This document shows, in pieces, positions 25,520 through 35,123 of a stretch of DNA of 53,900 nucleotides. The stretch is taken from contig JAEDJL010000006.1 in assembly GCA_016296345.1 (NCBI GenBank), positions 1-53,900 of the forward strand, written 5' to 3'. Below the pieces are notes generated by a model, which had not been told where the DNA came from, did not search any database, and saw only the letters and a list, made by a program, of their open reading frames with translations. The DNA comes from Bacteroidales bacterium (GTDB lineage: Bacteria; Bacteroidota; Bacteroidia; Bacteroidales; P3). The position numbers and the translations under genes were made by a program. Positions within the stretch are counted from its first letter, which is position 1; each line of letters opens with the position of its first letter.

Positions 25520-26728
25520 TTATTCTTCGGGCAAAAGGTGTCCCATTCTGTCCCTTTTGGTTTTCAAGTACTTTTCGCTGTACTTGTTGGGAGAAATGAT
25601 GATAGGAATATTTTCCGTTATCTTTATTCCATAGCCCTCCAAGCCGCTTCTCTTCTTTGGATTGTTGGACATAAGTCTCAAATTGGTCGCATTCATATCT
25701 CGCAATATCTGAGCGCCTATGCCATAGTCCCTTTCGTCAGCCTTAAATCCCAAAGCAAGGTTTGCATCTACCGTATCCATGCCTTGTTCTTGCAAATGGT
25801 ATGCCTTCAACTTGTTTACCAAGCCGATGCCACGACCTTCCTGACTCATATATACCACAAGTCCCTTGCCCTCTTTTTCAATCATTTCCATGGCACGGTG
25901 TAATTGTTCTCCGCAATCGCACTTACACGAACCGAAAATATCTCCTGTTGCACAGGAAGAGTGAACCCTGCACAAGACAGGCTCATCTTTTTCCCACTCT
26001 CCTTTTTTCAACACAAGGTGAGTAAGAGTGCTGTCTTTCTGAGTGTAAGCTATCAACTTGAAGTTGCCCCATTGGGTTGGCAAAAACACTTCCTGCTCTC
26101 TCTTTATGAGACTTTCGGTCTTTATTCTGTAAGCTATCAAGTCCTTTATGGTGATTATTTTAAGTCCGTACTCCTTTGCAAACAACATAAGGTCGGGCAT
26201 ACGGGACATTGTACCGTCTTCGTTCATTATCTCCATAAGAGCGCCTGCCGGATACAGCCCTGCAAGTCTTGCCAAGTCGATTGCAGCTTCTGTATGACCT
26301 GCACGTTTCAATACTCCGTCTTCTTGGGCATACAAAGGATTGATATGACCCGGGCGACCGAAGGTTTCGGGTTTTGAAGCAGGGTCTGCCAATGCTGCAA
26401 TGGTCGCTGCCCTGTCCGAAGCCGAAACTCCGGTGGAGCAACCCTCCAATTTGTCTATGGTAACTGTGAAAGGAGTTCCCAAAACCGAAGTATTGTCGGC
26501 AACTTGGTGGTACAATCCCAATTCTCTGCATCGAGATATTGTAATGGGAGCGCAAAGCACTCCGCGGGCGTGCTTCAACATAAAATTAACCTTTTCAGGT
26601 GTAATTTTCTCTGCTGCAATTATCAAATCGCCTTCGTTCTCTCGGTCTTCGTCATCAACAACTATGACAAAGTTTCCTTTTTTGAACTCTTCTATTGCTT
26701 CTTCTATTGTATTTACTTTGGTTTCCAT
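25520..26728 (-). CDS. ribBA: Bifunctional RibBA (riboflavin synthesis)
   Basis: A 402-residue fusion. Residues about 1-205 are 3,4-dihydroxy-2-butanone-4-phosphate synthase (VVDDEDRENEGDLI, acid-rich metal site; FGRPGHINPL; RAGHTEAAIDL). Residues about 206-402 are GTP cyclohydrolase II, with the zinc cysteines in GSCKCDCGEQL and the GTP-site motif MSQEGRGIGL. Together they make both precursors of riboflavin from ribulose-5-phosphate and GTP. The ATG at 26728 is preferred over a TTG three codons upstream. No other rib genes are adjacent. Confidence 0.97.
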   Translation of the reverse strand: METKVNTIEEAIEEFKKGNFVIVVDDEDRENEGDLIIAAEKITPEKVNFMLKHARGVLCAPITISRCRELGLYHQVADNTSVLGTPFTVTIDKLEGCSTGVSASDRAATIAALADPASKPETFGRPGHINPLYAQEDGVLKRAGHTEAAIDLARLAGLYPAGALMEIMNEDGTMSRMPDLMLFAKEYGLKIITIKDLIAYRIKTESLIKREQEVFLPTQWGNFKLIAYTQKDSTLTHLVLKKGEWEKDEPVLCRVHSSCATGDIFGSCKCDCGEQLHRAMEMIEKEGKGLVVYMSQEGRGIGLVNKLKAYHLQEQGMDTVDANLALGFKADERDYGIGAQILRDMNATNLRLMSNNPKKRSGLEGYGIKITENIPIIISPNKYSEKYLKTKRDRMGHLLPEE

Positions 26729-26754
26729 TATTCTCAAATGTGATTTTTAGCCTG

Positions 26755-26762
26755 CAAAGATA
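26755..26762 (-). promoter_or_regulatory. ribBA promoter -7 box
   Basis: The minus strand reads TATCTTTG followed by CAGG, 27 bases before the ribBA ATG. I see no FMN riboswitch in the short leader. Confidence 0.55.
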
Positions 26763-26848
26763 AGAATATTCTTTGAATAAAAGCCCGTTTTGCACATTTC
26801 ACAGCGAGAAAAATCACAATTATCGCCCCTTTACACACTTTTTATTCG

Positions 26849-26856
26849 TACCTTTG
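26849..26856 (+). promoter_or_regulatory. Promoter box of LysE/sialidase pair
   Basis: TACCTTTG followed by CAGC, 39 bases before the ATG at 26895. Confidence 0.6.
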
Positions 26857-26894
26857 CAGCCGTTTTTCAAAGTTGGAAATCATACCAAAGGCAA

Positions 26895-27560
26895 ATGGTA
26901 AGTTTTAACGTAATAACTCAGGGAATACTCTTTGGATTGACCCTTGCTCTAATGGTCGGTCCTGCATTTTTTTCGCTCATTCAGACAAGCATAACCAAAG
27001 GTTTCAGAAGCGGAATGCAACTTGCTTTCGGTGTTTCGCTTTCGGACATCATCATGGTCTTCATTGCATGGTTTGGAATGAGTTCTTTGTTTGCCACCTC
27101 CCACGCTCAGCGTATCATAGGGTTGATTGGCGGTTGTGTAATCATAGGTTTTGGAATTTATACTGCCACTCGTCGCCACATAACCCAGCCAAAACGCAAC
27201 ATAGAGACCACCGGCAAAATGCAGTGGAAGTATATGCTCAAAGGATTTGTCTTTAACATTGCCAATCCGGGCGTATGGATTTATTGGCTTATCCCTATAA
27301 ATGTGGCAATGGGCTACGAAACAACCGCAAATCAGATAACGTTTTTGATTAGTATTCTTATAACCGTCCTTGCCACGGATATAACAAAATGTGCTATCGC
27401 AAACGAACTCAAACGCTTCATGACAGACAATGTAATCACCATTATGAACAGAGTTGTCGGCAGCATACTCATACTCTTCGGGCTTTACCTTTTGATAACT
27501 TCCGTTGTAAGCATTCATTTTCCTTCGATTTCAAACATCGGGAGCTTACAACAAGCCTGA
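26895..27560 (+). CDS. LysE/RhtB family exporter
   Basis: A 221-residue inner-membrane protein with six hydrophobic helices. The family hallmark VGPAFFSLIQTSITKGFRSGM lies in the first loop, and FNIANPGVWIYWL near residue 125 is also typical. LysE/RhtB proteins export amino acids or similar small solutes by proton exchange; the substrate cannot be deduced. The ATG at 26895 is chosen because it follows the promoter box; the longer frame begins upstream of it. The sialidase gene starts 29 bases later on the same strand and is probably co-transcribed. Confidence 0.85.
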   Translation: MVSFNVITQGILFGLTLALMVGPAFFSLIQTSITKGFRSGMQLAFGVSLSDIIMVFIAWFGMSSLFATSHAQRIIGLIGGCVIIGFGIYTATRRHITQPKRNIETTGKMQWKYMLKGFVFNIANPGVWIYWLIPINVAMGYETTANQITFLISILITVLATDITKCAIANELKRFMTDNVITIMNRVVGSILILFGLYLLITSVVSIHFPSISNIGSLQQA

Positions 27561-27589
27561 GGCTTCGACCGAACAACAATCCAAAGACA

Positions 27590-28873
27590 ATGAACGCTCT
27601 CTCCAAACAAGCTTTCTCAGCTCTTTTTGCCCTTATCACCATTGCAATATCTCAATCGGCTTTCTCAAAATGCAGCAATATCGCATATCTTTCGCCTTGC
27701 GACACCAATATCATCAAACAATGTCTTTTTCTTTCGCCTGACCCCAAGCACGGCAAGCCATACCGCATACCTGCCTTGGCTCAGTGCAAGGACGGAACGC
27801 TGCTTGCCTTTTCTGACTACCGACCTTGCGGAGGCGACATAGGCTTTGGCGAGGTGGATATAAAGCTCCGACATTCAGAAGACGGCATATCGTGGAGCAA
27901 GGAGACGTTTGTTGCAGACGGCAAGGGCGGAAATGAGAATGTCTTCGACTGCGGCTTTGGCGATGCGGCAGTTGTGGCAGACAGAGAGAGCAACGAAGTA
28001 TTGGTAATGTGCGTTGCAGGACGGACAGTCTTCAATCAAGCCGACACCAAACGCCACAACTTCATGGCAGCAATAAGAAGCACCGACGGCGGACGCTCAT
28101 GGCAGCAAACCGAAGACCTTACGGCAATGTTCATGGCAGCAGACAGCACAACAAAGCCCCTCTTCCCCGATGCCCATTCGATGTTTATAGCCTCGGGAAA
28201 GATACTTCAATCCTCCGTCTTCAAATCCGAAGAAAGCAAATACCACAGACTGTATGCCGCCTTGCTGATAAAAGATAACCAAGGGCTTTATAATCATGTT
28301 ATTTACTCGGACGACTTCGGCAGAAGCTGGCACAGGCTTGGCGAAAGTTGCATCTATGGTGGAGATGAAGCCAAGTTGGAAGAGCTGTCTGACGGAAGTC
28401 TTGTGATAAGCAGCCGAAAGCCTCACGGAAGATACTTCAACGTCTTTACCTTTTCGGACATTGCAACGGCAAAAGGCTCTTGGGACAAGACGGTGAGCAG
28501 CAACGATTTCTCAACAGGCATAACGGTCGGAGCAAACTCCTGCAACGGAGAGTTGCTAAAGGTCAAAGCCAAACGCAAAAGCGACAAACAAGAGTGCGAA
28601 CTGCTCTTGCAATCTCTCCCTACGGGCGACAATCGCACCGATGTGAGCATATTTTTCAAAGAATTGGAAAACGGACATACATATTCTTCGCAAGAAATTG
28701 CACAATGCTGGACAAAAGGCATACAAATAAGCGACAAAAAGTCTGCATACTCCACAATGATTGTGCAACAAGACGGAAGGGTAGGCTTTCTGTACGAAGA
28801 GGAACCCGGGGATTACAGCATTATTTATACAAGTCTCAGCATAGAGCAAATAACCAAAGGTTTGTACGAATAG
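27590..28873 (+). CDS. Secreted exo-sialidase
   Basis: A 427-residue glycoside hydrolase (family GH33 type). It has a signal peptide (MNALSKQAFSALFALIT...FSK), the arginine-bearing YRIPAL motif near residue 62, and canonical Asp-boxes STDGGRSW and SDDFGRSW. A one-residue-shorter variant, SEDGISW, also occurs. Sialidases release terminal sialic acid from host glycans, in keeping with a host-associated Bacteroidales. No lipobox or T9SS tail is present, so it is probably periplasmic. No NAN (sialate catabolism) genes are adjacent. Confidence 0.88.
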   Translation: MNALSKQAFSALFALITIAISQSAFSKCSNIAYLSPCDTNIIKQCLFLSPDPKHGKPYRIPALAQCKDGTLLAFSDYRPCGGDIGFGEVDIKLRHSEDGISWSKETFVADGKGGNENVFDCGFGDAAVVADRESNEVLVMCVAGRTVFNQADTKRHNFMAAIRSTDGGRSWQQTEDLTAMFMAADSTTKPLFPDAHSMFIASGKILQSSVFKSEESKYHRLYAALLIKDNQGLYNHVIYSDDFGRSWHRLGESCIYGGDEAKLEELSDGSLVISSRKPHGRYFNVFTFSDIATAKGSWDKTVSSNDFSTGITVGANSCNGELLKVKAKRKSDKQECELLLQSLPTGDNRTDVSIFFKELENGHTYSSQEIAQCWTKGIQISDKKSAYSTMIVQQDGRVGFLYEEEPGDYSIIYTSLSIEQITKGLYE

Positions 28874-28912
28874 ACTTGACGAAAGCAAGGCTTATCGCCT
28901 CATATTACTGCC

Positions 28913-30127
28913 CTACAAGCTACAAAAGCCTTTTCCTACCACCGCCAAACCACCCGCAGCCGTCTCTTTGTAGAGCGAAGGCAGGTCTTTGCCGGTTTGT
29001 TTCATCGTTTCGACAACCTTATCGAACGAAATGATGTGTTTTCCGTCAGACATCATGGCATAAAGGTTGGCGTCCAAAGCCCGAAGTGCCGCAAAGGCAT
29101 TTCGTTCTATGCAAGGAACTTGCACCAAGCCGCACACAGGGTCGCAAGTCAGCCCGAGGTGATGTTCCAAGCCTATCTCGGCAGCATATTCTATCTGTTG
29201 GGGTGTGCCTCCGAAGAGTTGGTTTGCAGCAGCTGCCGCCATAGAGCAGGCAGACCCCACTTCACCCTGACAACCCACCTCTGCACCCGAGATAGATGCG
29301 TTTTGCTTAATCACAGTTCCTATAAGACCGGCAGTAGCCAAAGAACGGATAATCTGTTTGTCGGTAAACTCATGCTCGGTGTTCAAATGGTACAACACAG
29401 CCGGCACAACACCGCAAGAACCGCAGGTAGGAGCAGTAACAATCAAGCCTCCGGCAGCATTTTGTTCCGATACCGCAAGAGCATACGACTGCACAAGACA
29501 ACGACCACGCAAAGAAGGCTTGTAACTTCTCGCCTTGGTATAATAACTCATCGCCTTGCGTCTCAGACGCAAGCCTCCGGGAAGAACACCCTCCTCATTA
29601 AGCCCCTCTTCTACCGATTGCTTCATCACCCTCAGCACCTCCATGAGATAATCCCAAATATCATGACCCTCAAACTCCTGAACATATTCCCAAAACGTCA
29701 GTCCGTTCTCGTCCAAGTAGTGCAAAACATCGGTAAGATTGCGATGCGGATAAACATTCTTTATTTCCAAGCCCTCATGACTTTCTTCCTGAATAATCTT
29801 TCCTCCTCCTATCGAATAAAAAGTACGTCTGCCAAGGCTGACACCCCGAGAGTCGAAAGCCTCAAAGCCCATTGCATTTGGGTGAAGGTCCAAAAACGTA
29901 TTCCCTTTCCAAATTATCTTGGTACGTTCTCGTCCCAACACATCAAGAACGGCTTTGTCGGTCAAGTGTCCCTTTCCCGTTGCAGCCAAAGAGCCATACA
30001 GGGTGATTTCAAAGCGAGAAGCCTGAGCAAAGAGCTTCAAGAACAGCTCCGAAGCCTTTCTCGGAGCCATGGTGTGAGAACTTGACGGACCGTAACCAAT
30101 TCTGAATATTTCCTTTATACTTTCCAT
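28913..30127 (-). CDS. L-serine dehydratase (Fe-S, single chain)
   Basis: A 404-residue enzyme that deaminates L-serine to pyruvate using a 4Fe-4S cluster. The beta domain begins with the GPSSSHTMAP motif; the alpha domain has cluster cysteines in TCGSCGVVP and CDPVCGLVQVPC, then AFAALRALDA and MKQTGKDLP. Both domains are on one chain, as in other Bacteroidota and in E. coli SdaA. It is monocistronic, with a TAATTTTG box upstream at 30159-30166 and divergent from the hydG operon. Confidence 0.95.
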   Translation of the reverse strand: MESIKEIFRIGYGPSSSHTMAPRKASELFLKLFAQASRFEITLYGSLAATGKGHLTDKAVLDVLGRERTKIIWKGNTFLDLHPNAMGFEAFDSRGVSLGRRTFYSIGGGKIIQEESHEGLEIKNVYPHRNLTDVLHYLDENGLTFWEYVQEFEGHDIWDYLMEVLRVMKQSVEEGLNEEGVLPGGLRLRRKAMSYYTKARSYKPSLRGRCLVQSYALAVSEQNAAGGLIVTAPTCGSCGVVPAVLYHLNTEHEFTDKQIIRSLATAGLIGTVIKQNASISGAEVGCQGEVGSACSMAAAAANQLFGGTPQQIEYAAEIGLEHHLGLTCDPVCGLVQVPCIERNAFAALRALDANLYAMMSDGKHIISFDKVVETMKQTGKDLPSLYKETAAGGLAVVGKGFCSL

Positions 30128-30158
30128 TGCGACAATAAGGTTTTGCGATTTGAAGATG

Positions 30159-30166
30159 CAAAATTA
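30159..30166 (-). promoter_or_regulatory. Serine dehydratase promoter -7 box
   Basis: The minus strand reads TAATTTTG followed by CATC, about 32 bases before the ATG at 30127. Confidence 0.5.
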
Positions 30167-30281
30167 CAGCTTTTCTTTCTTTTGATTGGCACAAGTCAAA
30201 ACAAATACTCGTTTTATTGAAATCAAAGAAAATCTTACCAAAACAACAATCTGAAAATCAATCTCTTAAAACCACAAAAAT

Positions 30282-30357
30282 AAAACGCCGTTTCGCCAAA
30301 ATAAAACGCCGATTTATTTTGCCAAAACGCCGTTTCAGTCAAGCAAAACGGCGTTTT
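30282..30357. repeat. 21-bp palindromic array B (4 units)
   Basis: Cores start at 30286, 30307, 30328 and 30349, exactly 21 apart. Spacers are TTTCGCCAAAATAAAA, ATTTATTTTGCCAAAA and TTTCAGTCAAGCAAAA. The array lies in the 405-base divergent region between serine dehydratase and the hydG operon. The remainder of that region, outside the two promoters, shows no gene. Confidence 0.9.
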
Positions 30358-30404
30358 GATTTGTGGAATTTATCGGGTTATCAATTATTTTTTTGATTTT
30401 ATTG

Positions 30405-30435
30405 TTTGCAGTTTTGAATTTTTGTCATAATTTTG
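30405..30435 (+). promoter_or_regulatory. hydG operon promoter
   Basis: TTTG (30405-30408), 19 bases, TAATTTTG (30428-30435): an exact Bacteroidota promoter, about 100 bases before the regulator ATG. Confidence 0.75.
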
Positions 30436-30532
30436 CAGGTGCATTTCCAGAGTTCGTGCTACTAATGGCGGGCAATGCAGATGCAACATATTTATTCGGA
30501 GAAACAGAACGTCTGATCCAAAAGCAATACTG

Positions 30533-30793
30533 ATGGAAAAGAGAATAGGTACTATAAGTATAGTCATTTATAATCGTGATATGGCAGAGAGGGTAAACAA
30601 ACTCATCTCCTGCTATGGTGATTGTGTGCTTGCCCGTCAGGGTCTCCCCTTTGCCGACAGGGGTATCTTCATTATAACCTTGGTTGTTGAGGCTTCGACA
30701 GACAAAATCAACGCTTTGACCGGCTCTCTCGGACGTTTGGAAAATGTGGAAGTGAAATCTATTTTGTCAAAAATAAAAACTGTTCAATCATGA
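30533..30793 (+). CDS. TM1266-type ACT-like regulator
   Basis: An 86-residue protein with an ACT-like ferredoxin fold (IGTISIVIYNRDMAERVNKLISCYGD; GIFIITLVVEASTDKINALTGSLGRLENVEVKSIL). It matches the small iron-only hydrogenase system regulator family, first noted as TM1266 in Thermotoga. It overlaps hydG by four bases (ATGA), so translation is coupled. No DNA-binding domain is present; a ligand-sensing or protein-partner role is likely, but its mode of action is unknown. Confidence 0.85.
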   Translation: MEKRIGTISIVIYNRDMAERVNKLISCYGDCVLARQGLPFADRGIFIITLVVEASTDKINALTGSLGRLENVEVKSILSKIKTVQS

Positions 30794-32196
30794 ATATAGA
30801 AGAGAGGAACAAAAACTTCATCGACAGAGACAAGCTCTACAACTTGATTGAGGGAAAGACCCCTTCGGATTTGGAAATCGATGAAATATTGAACAAAGCC
30901 TTGAAATTGAAAGGGCTTGGTTTGGAAGATGTGGCAGCATTGCTGAGAGTTGAAGACCCGACTGCCATTCACAGGATAATGGAGTGTGCAAAGACTGTCA
31001 AGGAAGCCATTTATGGCAAGCGTTTGGTGCTTTTTGCTCCCATATATACGGGAAATGTGTGCGTAAACAACTGTCTCTACTGCTCTTTCCGCAAGGATAA
31101 TCACCTGATTAAGCGTAAAATCCTTACAATGGACGAAATAGCTCAGGAAACATCGGCTCTTTTGAAGCAGGGACACAAGAGAGTGTTGCTCATCTGCGGA
31201 GAAAACAACAAGAATGGTACGGATTATATGGTCGAGGCGATAAGAACGACTTACGGAGTGAAGGAACGCGGCGGCAGAGACTACATAAGACGTATCAATG
31301 TGGAGCTTGCTCCTATGGAAGTTGAGGACTTTGCCCGCCTCAAAGCCGAAAAGATTGGTACATACGTTTGTTTCCAAGAGACTTATGACCCTGTCAAATA
31401 CAAGGAATTTCACCCTGCCGGAACTCCGAAGGCAGATTATTTGTATCGTTTGAGCGTTATGGATCGTGCAATGGAGGGTAATATAGACGATGTGGGAATT
31501 GGTGCTTTGTTTGGCTTGACTGACTATCGCTTTGAGGTCTTGGCAATGATTGAACACGCCAATCACTTGGAGCGTTGCTTTGGTTGCGGTCCTCATACCG
31601 TCTCTGTGCCGAGAATGGAACCTGCAATCGGAGCGCCTGCTGCCGAAAATGTGCCTATGCCTGTGGGAGATGATGACTTCAAAAAGATTGTTGCCATTAT
31701 CAGAATTGCTTTGCCATATACCGGAATAATACTTTCGACAAGGGAGAACGACAAAATGAGAAACGAATTGATAAAATACGGCGTCAGTCAAATCTCTGCG
31801 GCAAGCAAAACCAACCCGGGAAGTTATGCTCACGAAGAAGAGGGAACGGGAACTCAGTTTTCGACAGGAGATCACCGCTCTATGGAAGAGGTAATCGCCT
31901 CATTGGTCGATGCAGGTTACATTCCTTCTTTCTGCACAGGCTGTTATCGCAAGCACAGAGTGGGCGGAGACTTTATGGACTTGGCAAAGCCGGGATTGAT
32001 AAAGCAGTACTGTCTGCCTAATGCGATGTTTACCTTTACCGAATACCTCGAAGACTTTGCTTCGGAGGAGACTCGCCGCAAGGGAAAAGAACTTATAAAA
32101 ACCATGTTCGCAGAGGTAGGCAAGCCGGAGCTTCTTCCAAAGATTGAAGACAACCTTTGCAAAATCGAAAATGGCGAAAGAGACATCTTCTTTTAG
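30790..32196 (+). CDS. hydG: HydG, [FeFe]-hydrogenase maturase
   Basis: A 468-residue radical-SAM tyrosine lyase that makes the CO and cyanide ligands of the hydrogenase H-cluster. The SAM cluster cysteines are C91-x3-C95-x2-C98 (CVNNCLYC). The C-terminal auxiliary-cluster motif CTGC...C fits C-x2-C-x22-C, which separates HydG from thiamine synthase ThiH. Length is normal. hydE, hydF and the hydrogenase itself are not in this window. A bidirectional terminator follows. Confidence 0.95.
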   Translation: MNIEERNKNFIDRDKLYNLIEGKTPSDLEIDEILNKALKLKGLGLEDVAALLRVEDPTAIHRIMECAKTVKEAIYGKRLVLFAPIYTGNVCVNNCLYCSFRKDNHLIKRKILTMDEIAQETSALLKQGHKRVLLICGENNKNGTDYMVEAIRTTYGVKERGGRDYIRRINVELAPMEVEDFARLKAEKIGTYVCFQETYDPVKYKEFHPAGTPKADYLYRLSVMDRAMEGNIDDVGIGALFGLTDYRFEVLAMIEHANHLERCFGCGPHTVSVPRMEPAIGAPAAENVPMPVGDDDFKKIVAIIRIALPYTGIILSTRENDKMRNELIKYGVSQISAASKTNPGSYAHEEEGTGTQFSTGDHRSMEEVIASLVDAGYIPSFCTGCYRKHRVGGDFMDLAKPGLIKQYCLPNAMFTFTEYLEDFASEETRRKGKELIKTMFAEVGKPELLPKIEDNLCKIENGERDIFF

Positions 32197-32272
32197 TCTT
32201 TTCTATTGCCAAGGTCGGCTCTTGAAAAACCAAGTTGCCGCTATATTGAAATAAATCGTTCTTTTGATATGT

Positions 32273-32307
32273 AAAAAGCCGCTTTTCCAAATCGAAAAAG
32301 CGGCTTT
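32273..32307. terminator. Bidirectional terminator hydG/leuS
   Basis: AAAGCCGCTTTT pairs with AAAAGCGGCTTT around an 8-9 base loop. A-runs and T-runs on both sides suit termination of both convergent transcripts. Confidence 0.85.
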
Positions 32308-32327
32308 GTTATTTTGGTTGCAGCATT

Positions 32328-35114
32328 CTAAGCAACTATGTTGATGATTTTCTTTGGTACATAGATGACTTTTTTCACTGCTTTGCCTTCCAAGAATTTT
32401 TGTATCTCGGCATTTTCGACCGCTTCTTTCTCTATTTGTTCCCTTGGGGCGTCGAGAGCAAACTCGATGTAGGTTCTGGTTTTGCCGTTTATCGACACAG
32501 GATATTTGAAGCTGCTTTCGACCAAGACGCTCGGGTCAAATTGTGGGAATGTTGCGTAGCTTATGCTCTCTGAATGTCCGAGTTGCTGCCATATCTCTTC
32601 GCAAATGTGTGGTGCAAACGGCGAAAGGATTATGGTAAGCGGCTCTATGATTTCTCTCTTGTTGCACTTCAATGCTCCGAGTTCATTGACGCAAATCATG
32701 AAAGTTGATACCGATGTGTTGAGTGAAAATCTTTCTATGTCGTCTTGCACTTTCTTTATTGTCTTGTGAAGTATTTTCAACTCTTCTTTAGTTGCCGGCT
32801 CTTCGCTTATGTCGAGTTGGTCTTCTTTGTGGCTGAGAAGCCAAAATTTTCTGACAAATCGGCTCACTCCTTCTATGCCTTTGGTGTCCCAAGGCTTCGA
32901 TTGCTCAATCGGACCCAAGAACATTTCGTACAATCTGAGGGTGTCAGCTCCATATTTCTCCACAAGGTCGTCGGGGTTCTGCACATTGAAAAGGCTTTTG
33001 CTCATCTTCTCAACCTCGCTGCCGCAAATATATTTGCCATTCTCCAATTCAAATTCGGCATCTGCAAATTCGGGTCTCCACTTACGGAACTTTTCTATGT
33101 CCAAAACGTCATTATCGACCATGTTTATATCGACATGAATAGGGTCAGTCTCGTATTTGTCTTTGAGATTGAGCGAAACGTATTTGTTTGTTCCCTTTAT
33201 TCGATAGACAAATTGGCTCTTGCCTTGAATCATTCCCTGATTTATCAATTTTTTGTAGGGTTCGTCTGAACATACAACGCCAAGGTCAAACAAGAACTTG
33301 CAGATAAAGCGTGAGTAAAGCAAGTGTCCTGTTGCGTGTTCGCTGCCTCCTACATACAAATCGACATTCTGCCAATAGGAGTTGGCTTCTTTGGAGACAA
33401 ATTCCGAGTTGTTGTGAGGGTCCATGTAGCGAACAGAGTAGGCATTCGAGCCTGCAAATCCCGGCATCGTGTTATAGTCGTAACGGTATCCCTCTTTGGT
33501 TGCCCAATTCTTTGCTCTTGCAAGAGGAGCATCGCCATTTTCTGTAGGCAAATACTTATCTACTTCGGGCAGACGCAAAGGCAGCTCGCTCTCTTTGAGA
33601 GGGTAAGGTATTTCGTCTTTGTAATAAATAGGGAAAGGCTCGCCCCAATATCTCTGACGTGAGAAAATGGCATCTCTCAATCGGTAGTTGGTTGTTCCGA
33701 AGCCTATCTTCATTTGTTCAATATGGTGTATTGCCTGCTTGATTGCCTGCTTTACTTCCAAGCCGTCAAGAAAATCTGAATTTATTATCACTCCTGCTTT
33801 GCTGTCTTTGCTCTCCTGCCATGACGAAGGCTCGCTTGGTTCTTCGCCATTTGGCACAACGACCTGAACAATAGGAAGATTGAACCTGCGGGCAAAGGCA
33901 AAGTCTCTGCTGTCGTGAGCAGGTACTGCCATTACTGCACCGCTTCCGTATCCCGAAAGCACATAATCAGAAATCCAAATCGGTATTTTCTTACCGCTGA
34001 AAGGGTGTATGGCATAACTTCCTGTGAACACTCCGCTCACTTTCTTCACTTCGCTCTGACGCTCTCTCTCGCTTCGGTTCTTTGCCCACAAGACATATTT
34101 TTCCACTTCCTGCTTTTGCTCGGGCGTTGTGAGCTTTTCAATCATTTCATGCTCGGGACACAAAACCATGAAGGTAACTCCGAATATTGTGTCGGCTCTT
34201 GTGGTGAACACTTCCAAGCTCTCGCCGCTTTCGGTCTTGAATTCGAGGCTTGCTCCGCGGCTTTTGCCAATCCAATTTCGCTGAATTTCTTTAATAGAAT
34301 CCGTCCATTCCAAGCTGTCAAGCCCTTCCAACAAACGTTCTGCGTATGCTGTTATTCTCAAACTCCATTGTCTCATTTTCTTTCGCTCGACAGGATAGCC
34401 GCCTCGCACGCTCACTCCGTTCACAACTTCATCATTTGCCAACACAGTGCCGAGCTTGCTGCACCAATTCACCATCGAATCTGACAAATAAGCCAATCGG
34501 TAGTTCATAAGCACGTCGCTCTTTTGCTTTTCGCCAAAAGAGTTCCACTCTTCGGCGGTAAATGTTGGGCAATCGGAATGTGCGGCATTTATTCCGCCCT
34601 CTCCCCCGTTGCCTTGCTTGGAGAAGACTTCCACAAGCTCCGAAATCGGACGTGCAGACTTGCAATCATTACAATAATAGCTGTCAAACAATTTGAGAAA
34701 TATCCATTGAGTCCACTTATAGTAGTCTTCGTTGCAGGTTCTCACCTCTCTGTCCCAATCGTACGACAGTCCCAAAATGTCAAGTTGCTTTCTATATCGG
34801 TTGATGTTTTGTTCTGTTGTAACGGCAGGGTGTTGTCCTGTCTGGATTGCGTACTGTTCTGCCGGCAATCCGTAAGAATCGTAACCCATAGGGTGAAGTA
34901 CATTAAATCCTTGCAGACGTTTGTATCTCGAAAAGATGTCTGAGGCTATGTATCCCAAGGGGTGTCCGACGTGAAGTCCCGCTCCCGAAGGATAAGGGAA
35001 CATATCCAAAACATAATACTTGGGTTTGTCGGGATTTATTTCGGCTTTGAAGGTTTTGTTCTTTGCCCAGAAAGCCTGCCATTTTGCCTCTGTATCTCTA
35101 AAATTGTAATCCAT
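32328..35114 (-). CDS. leuS: Leucyl-tRNA synthetase
   Basis: A 928-residue class I synthetase. The HIGH motif appears as HVGH (residues 48-51), and KMSKS lies near residue 700 in VEKMSKSLFNVQNPD. An editing domain in between has TTRADTIFGVTF and the GSGAVMAVPAHDSRD motif that hydrolyses mischarged tRNA. The anticodon-binding helical domain and C-terminal extension complete the chain. Length is normal for Bacteroidota. It starts 9 bases after the stop of the methyltransferase gene upstream and is probably co-transcribed with it. Confidence 0.98.
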   Translation of the reverse strand: MDYNFRDTEAKWQAFWAKNKTFKAEINPDKPKYYVLDMFPYPSGAGLHVGHPLGYIASDIFSRYKRLQGFNVLHPMGYDSYGLPAEQYAIQTGQHPAVTTEQNINRYRKQLDILGLSYDWDREVRTCNEDYYKWTQWIFLKLFDSYYCNDCKSARPISELVEVFSKQGNGGEGGINAAHSDCPTFTAEEWNSFGEKQKSDVLMNYRLAYLSDSMVNWCSKLGTVLANDEVVNGVSVRGGYPVERKKMRQWSLRITAYAERLLEGLDSLEWTDSIKEIQRNWIGKSRGASLEFKTESGESLEVFTTRADTIFGVTFMVLCPEHEMIEKLTTPEQKQEVEKYVLWAKNRSERERQSEVKKVSGVFTGSYAIHPFSGKKIPIWISDYVLSGYGSGAVMAVPAHDSRDFAFARRFNLPIVQVVVPNGEEPSEPSSWQESKDSKAGVIINSDFLDGLEVKQAIKQAIHHIEQMKIGFGTTNYRLRDAIFSRQRYWGEPFPIYYKDEIPYPLKESELPLRLPEVDKYLPTENGDAPLARAKNWATKEGYRYDYNTMPGFAGSNAYSVRYMDPHNNSEFVSKEANSYWQNVDLYVGGSEHATGHLLYSRFICKFLFDLGVVCSDEPYKKLINQGMIQGKSQFVYRIKGTNKYVSLNLKDKYETDPIHVDINMVDNDVLDIEKFRKWRPEFADAEFELENGKYICGSEVEKMSKSLFNVQNPDDLVEKYGADTLRLYEMFLGPIEQSKPWDTKGIEGVSRFVRKFWLLSHKEDQLDISEEPATKEELKILHKTIKKVQDDIERFSLNTSVSTFMICVNELGALKCNKREIIEPLTIILSPFAPHICEEIWQQLGHSESISYATFPQFDPSVLVESSFKYPVSINGKTRTYIEFALDAPREQIEKEAVENAEIQKFLEGKAVKKVIYVPKKIINIVA

Positions 35115-35123
35115 TGCAATATC

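Noticed and set aside
26729..26894. FMN riboswitch before ribBA
   Set aside because: The leader is under 30 bases from the -7 box to the ATG, too short for an RFN element, and none of its conserved helices are seen.
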